Assembly (NCBI GenBank): GCA_002384855.1
Contig: DGBP01000076.1
Location: 17,559-81,558, forward strand
Direction of reading: 5' to 3'
DNA: 64,000 nucleotides
DNA from: Nocardioidaceae bacterium UBA4001
GTDB taxonomy: Bacteria > Actinomycetota > Actinomycetes > Propionibacteriales > Nocardioidaceae
In this document: piece by piece, positions 60,502-64,000 of the stretch
Layout: every line of letters begins with the position of its first letter
Position numbering within the stretch: position 1 is the stretch's first letter
Notes under the pieces: generated by a model
Database searches by the model: none
What the model was told of the DNA's origin: nothing
Seen by the model: only the letters and a program-made list of their open reading frames with translations
Made by a program: the position numbers and the translations under genes

Positions 60502-62247
60502 TCAGGAGACTCCGACGATCGGCAGGCGCAGCGCGGCGGGGGCGGTCGGTGGCACGGCGGGGCTGGCCGGCTCCACCGGAGCGACCCGTTCGTACGCCGC
60601 CCCCAGCGGGGGTCGTGGGTCCGGCTCTGCCTTGTTCGGCCAGTACGCCATCGCCCGCTCGGCCTGGGCGGTGATCGTCAAGGACGGGTTCACGCCGAGG
60701 TTCGCCGAGATGGCCGACCCGTCCACCACGTGCAGGCCGGGGTGTCCGAACACCCGGTGGAAGGGGTCGATCACGCCGGCCTCCGGCGACTGCCCGATCG
60801 TGCAGCCGCCGATGAAGTGCGCGGTCAGCGGGCGGTTGAACGGCTCCCCGATCGACCCGCCGGGCTTGCCGCCGAGGATCTCGGCCATCCTGCGCACCGT
60901 CTGGTTCGCCACGGGGATCCAGGTGGGGTTGGGCGTACCGTGTCCCTGCCTCGAGCTCAGGTGCCACCGGCCGGTCAGCCGGCTGCGCTTGGAGAAGGTG
61001 GTGATCGAGTTGTCCACCGTCTGCATGACCAGGGCGATCACGGTGCGCTCCGACCAGTGCCTCAGGTCGTACAGGTCGAGCACGTTCGTCTTCTCGCGCC
61101 ACATCTCCTTCAGCCACGTCTGCCAACGCGGCGCCGGCCCGTCACCGTCGGTGAGCACCGTCTGGAGGAGCGACATCACGTTGCTGCCCTTGCCGTAGCG
61201 CACCGGCTCGACGTGCGTGTCCTCGTCGGGGTGGAACGACGAGGTGATCGCGATGCCCTGGCTGTAGTCGACCTTCGTATCCGGCGCGATCGCGCCGAGG
61301 ATCGACTCGGAGTTGGTCCGGGACAGGTGACCGAGACGCCCGGAGAGCCGGGGCAGGTGCCCGTGGTCACGCATCTTGAACAGCAGCCGCTGGGTGCCGA
61401 GCGCCGAGGCCGAGAGGACGACCTGCTCGGCGGTGAGCGTACGACGGGCGTTGCCGCTGAGCCTGCGGCCGACCGGCCCCGCCTTGGTGAACCGCACGTC
61501 GACCGCGTAGCCGCCGTCGTCGAGGGGCCGCACCGCCTCCACGGTGGTGAGCTCGTGGACCCTCGCGCCCTTGCTCTCGGCAAGGTAGAGGTAGTTCTTC
61601 ACCAGGGTGTTCTTCGCGTTGTGCCGGCAGCCCGTCATGCACTCGCCACAGGCCTTGCACGTGTTGCGGTCCGGGCCCGCGCCCCCGAAGTACGGGTCGG
61701 TCACCTGCTCGCCGCGGGCCTGCTCCGGGCCGCCGAAGAAGACGCCGACCGGGGTGGGGTGGAACGTGTCACCCACACCCATGTCGTTGGCGACCTTCTC
61801 CATGACGTCGTCCGACGGCGTACGCACGGGGTTCTCCACGACGCCGAGCATCCGCTTGGCCTGGTCGTAGTACGGCGACAGCTCGTCACGCCAGTCCGTG
61901 ATGTCGCGCCACTGCGGGTCGTCGTAGAAGGCGGGCAGCGGCTCGTAGAGGGTGTTGGCGTACACGAGGGACCCGCCCCCGACTCCCGCGCCGGAGAGGA
62001 TCAGGCAGTCCTTGAGCGCGTCGATGCGCTGGATGCCGTAGCACCCGACCTCGGGGCGGAAGAGGTACTTGTCGAGCTGGAAGGACGTCGCTGCGAAGTC
62101 CTCGTCCCGGAACCGGGCGCCGGCCTCGAGAACGCCGACCCGGTAGCCCTTCTCGGTGAGGCGCAGCGCCGTGACCGATCCGCCGAACCCGGACCCCACG
62201 ACCAGGACGTCGTAGTCGAACTCGGTCTTCCTGTGCTTGCCGCTCAC
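60502..62247 (-). CDS. choD: GMC oxidoreductase, ChoD-type (putative cholesterol oxidase)
   Basis: A 581-residue FAD-dependent GMC oxidoreductase. It has the FAD dinucleotide motif VVGSGFGGSVTALRLTEKGY, the GAGVGGGSLVYANTL segment, a cysteine-rich stretch CKACGECMTGC, RTNSESI and the C-terminal VDGSAISANLGVNPSLTITA. The sequence follows M. tuberculosis ChoD (Rv3409c) in length and motif order. ChoD is annotated as a cholesterol oxidase, although that activity is debated in mycobacteria. The GTG start at 62247 overlaps the aldehyde dehydrogenase stop (GTGA), so the two are co-translated. A terminator follows the stop. Confidence 0.88.
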   Translation of the reverse strand: MSGKHRKTEFDYDVLVVGSGFGGSVTALRLTEKGYRVGVLEAGARFRDEDFAATSFQLDKYLFRPEVGCYGIQRIDALKDCLILSGAGVGGGSLVYANTLYEPLPAFYDDPQWRDITDWRDELSPYYDQAKRMLGVVENPVRTPSDDVMEKVANDMGVGDTFHPTPVGVFFGGPEQARGEQVTDPYFGGAGPDRNTCKACGECMTGCRHNAKNTLVKNYLYLAESKGARVHELTTVEAVRPLDDGGYAVDVRFTKAGPVGRRLSGNARRTLTAEQVVLSASALGTQRLLFKMRDHGHLPRLSGRLGHLSRTNSESILGAIAPDTKVDYSQGIAITSSFHPDEDTHVEPVRYGKGSNVMSLLQTVLTDGDGPAPRWQTWLKEMWREKTNVLDLYDLRHWSERTVIALVMQTVDNSITTFSKRSRLTGRWHLSSRQGHGTPNPTWIPVANQTVRRMAEILGGKPGGSIGEPFNRPLTAHFIGGCTIGQSPEAGVIDPFHRVFGHPGLHVVDGSAISANLGVNPSLTITAQAERAMAYWPNKAEPDPRPPLGAAYERVAPVEPASPAVPPTAPAALRLPIVGVS

Positions 62248-63869
62248 GGTCGCCTCGTCCTCCGCATCAGCCGCATCTGGGCCGTCATCACCTTCGCGAA
62301 CGTCTGGTCGCTCATGCCGAGCACCGGGGAGAACCGGAAGAGCCTCTGGACCGCCACCGCCTGCGGATCGGTGTAGCGGTGGATCCCCTCGGCTCCCTGG
62401 CGCCGACCGAGCCCGGACTCCCGCATCCCGCCCATCGGCGCGTCCAGGCTGCCGAAGGTGGCTGCGAACGCCTCGTTGACGTTCACGGTGCCGCACTTGA
62501 CCTGCCGGGCGATCTCGCGGCCGCGCTTGACGTCGCGGGTGTAGATCGAGGCGTTGAGGCCGTACTCCCCCGCGTTGGCCCGAGCGACGGCGTCGGCCTC
62601 GTCGTGGAAGCGGTACACCGACACCACGGGCCCGAAGGTCTCCTCCCCGAAGCACCGCATGTCCGGGTCCACGCCCTCGAGGATCGTGGGCTCGTAGAAG
62701 TACGGGCCGAGGTCGGGCCGGGCGCGCCCACCGGCGAGCACCCGCGCCCCCTTGGCCACGGCGTCCTCGACGTGCGCGGTCACTGCGTCGAGCTGCTGCT
62801 GGGAGATCAGCGAGCCGATGTCGGTGCCCCAGTCCAGACCCGGTCCCATACGCTGCGCCTTGGTGCGCTCCACGAACCGCTCGACGAACCTGTCGTAGAC
62901 CTGGTCGGCGACGAAGAGCCGCTCCATCGAGACACAGAGCTGGCCGGCGGAGGAGAAGCAGGCACGTACGGCGCCCTCGGCCGCACGCTCCACGTCGGCG
63001 TCACGGAGGACGAGCATCGGGTTCTTGCCACCGAGCTCGAGCGAGCATCCGATCAGGTTCCGCCCGGCCTGCTCGCCGATGAGACGACCGGTCGCGGTCG
63101 AGCCGGTGAAGCAGACGTAGTTCGAACCCTCGATCAGCGGGGTTCCGAGCTCCTTGCCCGGGCCGGCCACGATCTGCCACAGATCCGCGGGGAACCCCGC
63201 CTCCTCGAGGAGCCGCGCCCCGAGCAGCGCCGACAGCATCGTCTGGGCGTCCGGCTTGTGCACGACCGCGTTGCCCGCCATCAGCGCAGGCAACCCGTCG
63301 GACAGTGCCATGGTGAACGGGTAGTTCCAGGGGCTGATGATGCCGACGACACCCTTCGGCACGCGGTTGACCCGGACCTGCGTGAGCACCGGCAGGACCC
63401 CTACCGTCCTCGCCGGTGCGAGATGCCGCTCGTGGGTGCGCGCGTAGTAGCGCGCGGTCATCGCAACGTGGAGCGGCTCGTCGAAGGCATGCTTGCGCGA
63501 CTTGCCCGACTCCCAGCAGATCAGGTCCGTGATCTCGTCCTGCCGGTCGAGGATCAGGTCGTGGAGGTTCAGCATCACCTCCGCGCGCTCACCGACGGGG
63601 GTGGCCGCCCAGCGCTCCTGGGCACGACGGGCCCTTCTGAACGCCTCCACCACATCCTCGGGGGTGGACTGCGGGAGCACCGCGAGCGGCTGACCGTTGA
63701 AGGGACACCGAGTCGTGACGGTCTCGGTCCCGCCTGCCACGACCCGGGAGGTCAGGCCGCGCACGTAGGCGGGGTCGAGGGCGTACGACGCCGTGGGGTC
63801 GAGCTCGGGGTCGGCGGGACCGTCGAGACCGATACCGGCCGGCTCGAGCGGATCAGGCTGCGAAGACAT
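62244..63869 (-). CDS. gabD2: Succinate-semialdehyde dehydrogenase (GabD2-type)
   Basis: A 541-residue aldehyde dehydrogenase superfamily enzyme expected to oxidise succinic semialdehyde to succinate with NADP+. It has GIISPWNYPFTMALSDGLPALMAGN (cofactor region; core SPWNYPF), FTGSTATGR, the general base in LELGGKNPML and the catalytic cysteine in FSSAGQLCVSMERL. The length and long N-terminus fit actinobacterial GabD2. The start MSSQPDPL at 63869 is preferred, as the upstream extension is unlike the family. It is coupled to choD by a four-base overlap, a pairing that suggests a shared catabolic role. Confidence 0.9.
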   Translation of the reverse strand: MSSQPDPLEPAGIGLDGPADPELDPTASYALDPAYVRGLTSRVVAGGTETVTTRCPFNGQPLAVLPQSTPEDVVEAFRRARRAQERWAATPVGERAEVMLNLHDLILDRQDEITDLICWESGKSRKHAFDEPLHVAMTARYYARTHERHLAPARTVGVLPVLTQVRVNRVPKGVVGIISPWNYPFTMALSDGLPALMAGNAVVHKPDAQTMLSALLGARLLEEAGFPADLWQIVAGPGKELGTPLIEGSNYVCFTGSTATGRLIGEQAGRNLIGCSLELGGKNPMLVLRDADVERAAEGAVRACFSSAGQLCVSMERLFVADQVYDRFVERFVERTKAQRMGPGLDWGTDIGSLISQQQLDAVTAHVEDAVAKGARVLAGGRARPDLGPYFYEPTILEGVDPDMRCFGEETFGPVVSVYRFHDEADAVARANAGEYGLNASIYTRDVKRGREIARQVKCGTVNVNEAFAATFGSLDAPMGGMRESGLGRRQGAEGIHRYTDPQAVAVQRLFRFSPVLGMSDQTFAKVMTAQMRLMRRTRRP

Positions 63870-63943
63870 GATACCGAGAGTATGTGACGGCCCTCTCAGG
63901 CCGCCAGGTCCCGCCAGAGAATGAGACGACGTCCGGGCGCGCA

Positions 63944-63976
63944 AAAGCCCCCGCGAGATGAGCCCGCGGGGGCTTT
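63944..63976. terminator. Hairpin upstream of gabD2
   Basis: AAAGCCCCCGCG (63944-63955) and CGCGGGGGCTTT (63965-63976) form a perfect 12-bp stem with a 9-base loop. The A/T bases at the stem ends give a terminator-like tail in either direction. It would end transcription of a gene beyond the right edge. Confidence 0.7.
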
Positions 63977-64000
63977 GCGAATGTTATGTCCGGCGACGTC

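Overview
This 64-kb window is a GC-rich chromosomal segment from an actinobacterium, most likely a Nocardioides-like member of the Propionibacteriales. Supporting signs are very high G+C, frequent GTG starts, ATGA/GTGA gene overlaps, and families typical of actinobacteria: SCO4848-type and DUF3017 membrane proteins, PerM beside purN-purH, monomeric isocitrate dehydrogenase, FO synthase, and a ChoD-type GMC oxidoreductase near guaA. The genus is an inference; no rRNA or tRNA gene was seen.

The most distinctive content is a Calvin-Benson-Bassham (CBB) gene set split into two blocks. Block A (about 11.5-17.6 kb) has the red-type (form IC) RuBisCO operon cbbL-cbbS-cbbX, a divergent LysR regulator (cbbR), a normal class I fructose-bisphosphate aldolase, and a second aldolase-like protein that has lost the catalytic lysines. 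Block B (about 24.2-28.7 kb) has ribulose-phosphate epimerase, transketolase and phosphoribulokinase in a tight operon, divergent from a GAF histidine kinase/NarL-type response regulator pair. A near-identical motif (CCCTCARGGGTGAGTCGC, weaker at the aldolase-like gene) lies 65-78 bp upstream of three separate CBB transcription units. It looks like a shared control element outside the cbbL-cbbR intergenic palindrome. Between the blocks lie accessory genes (VOC, WYL regulator, hydrolase, acetyltransferase, thioesterase) and a decayed ABC exporter.

Region by region: 0-6.6 kb is a minus-strand housekeeping run (CNNM/CorC-like protein, trpS, 2'-5' RNA ligase, YihY, SCO4848-type, threonine dehydratase) and a double GNAT protein. 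6.6-11.4 kb has icd and mdh separated by degenerate genes, hairpins and an 11-bp tandem repeat. 28.7-33.5 kb is perM-purN-purH-folD-DUF3017. 33.6-38.3 kb holds two related sigma-factor/extracytoplasmic-sensor systems, one fused and one split, flanking kynureninase. 38.3-41.1 kb is sucCD and a B12-binding mutase subunit. 41.5-49.2 kb has an M23 peptidase, pcrA and a PspC-rich envelope-stress cluster with a two-component system. 49.3-57.5 kb has an F420-type oxidoreductase, acyl-CoA dehydrogenase, LCP ligase, an acyl-CoA synthetase with an apparent internal deletion, and FO synthase for F420. 57.5-64 kb has a secreted EEP-family enzyme, guaA, choD and succinate-semialdehyde dehydrogenase.

The genes together describe a heterotroph with TCA-cycle, fatty-acid/sterol and F420 metabolism that also carries the diagnostic CO2-fixation genes (RuBisCO, its activase, phosphoribulokinase). 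Energy-supplying genes such as hydrogenase or CO dehydrogenase are not in the window.
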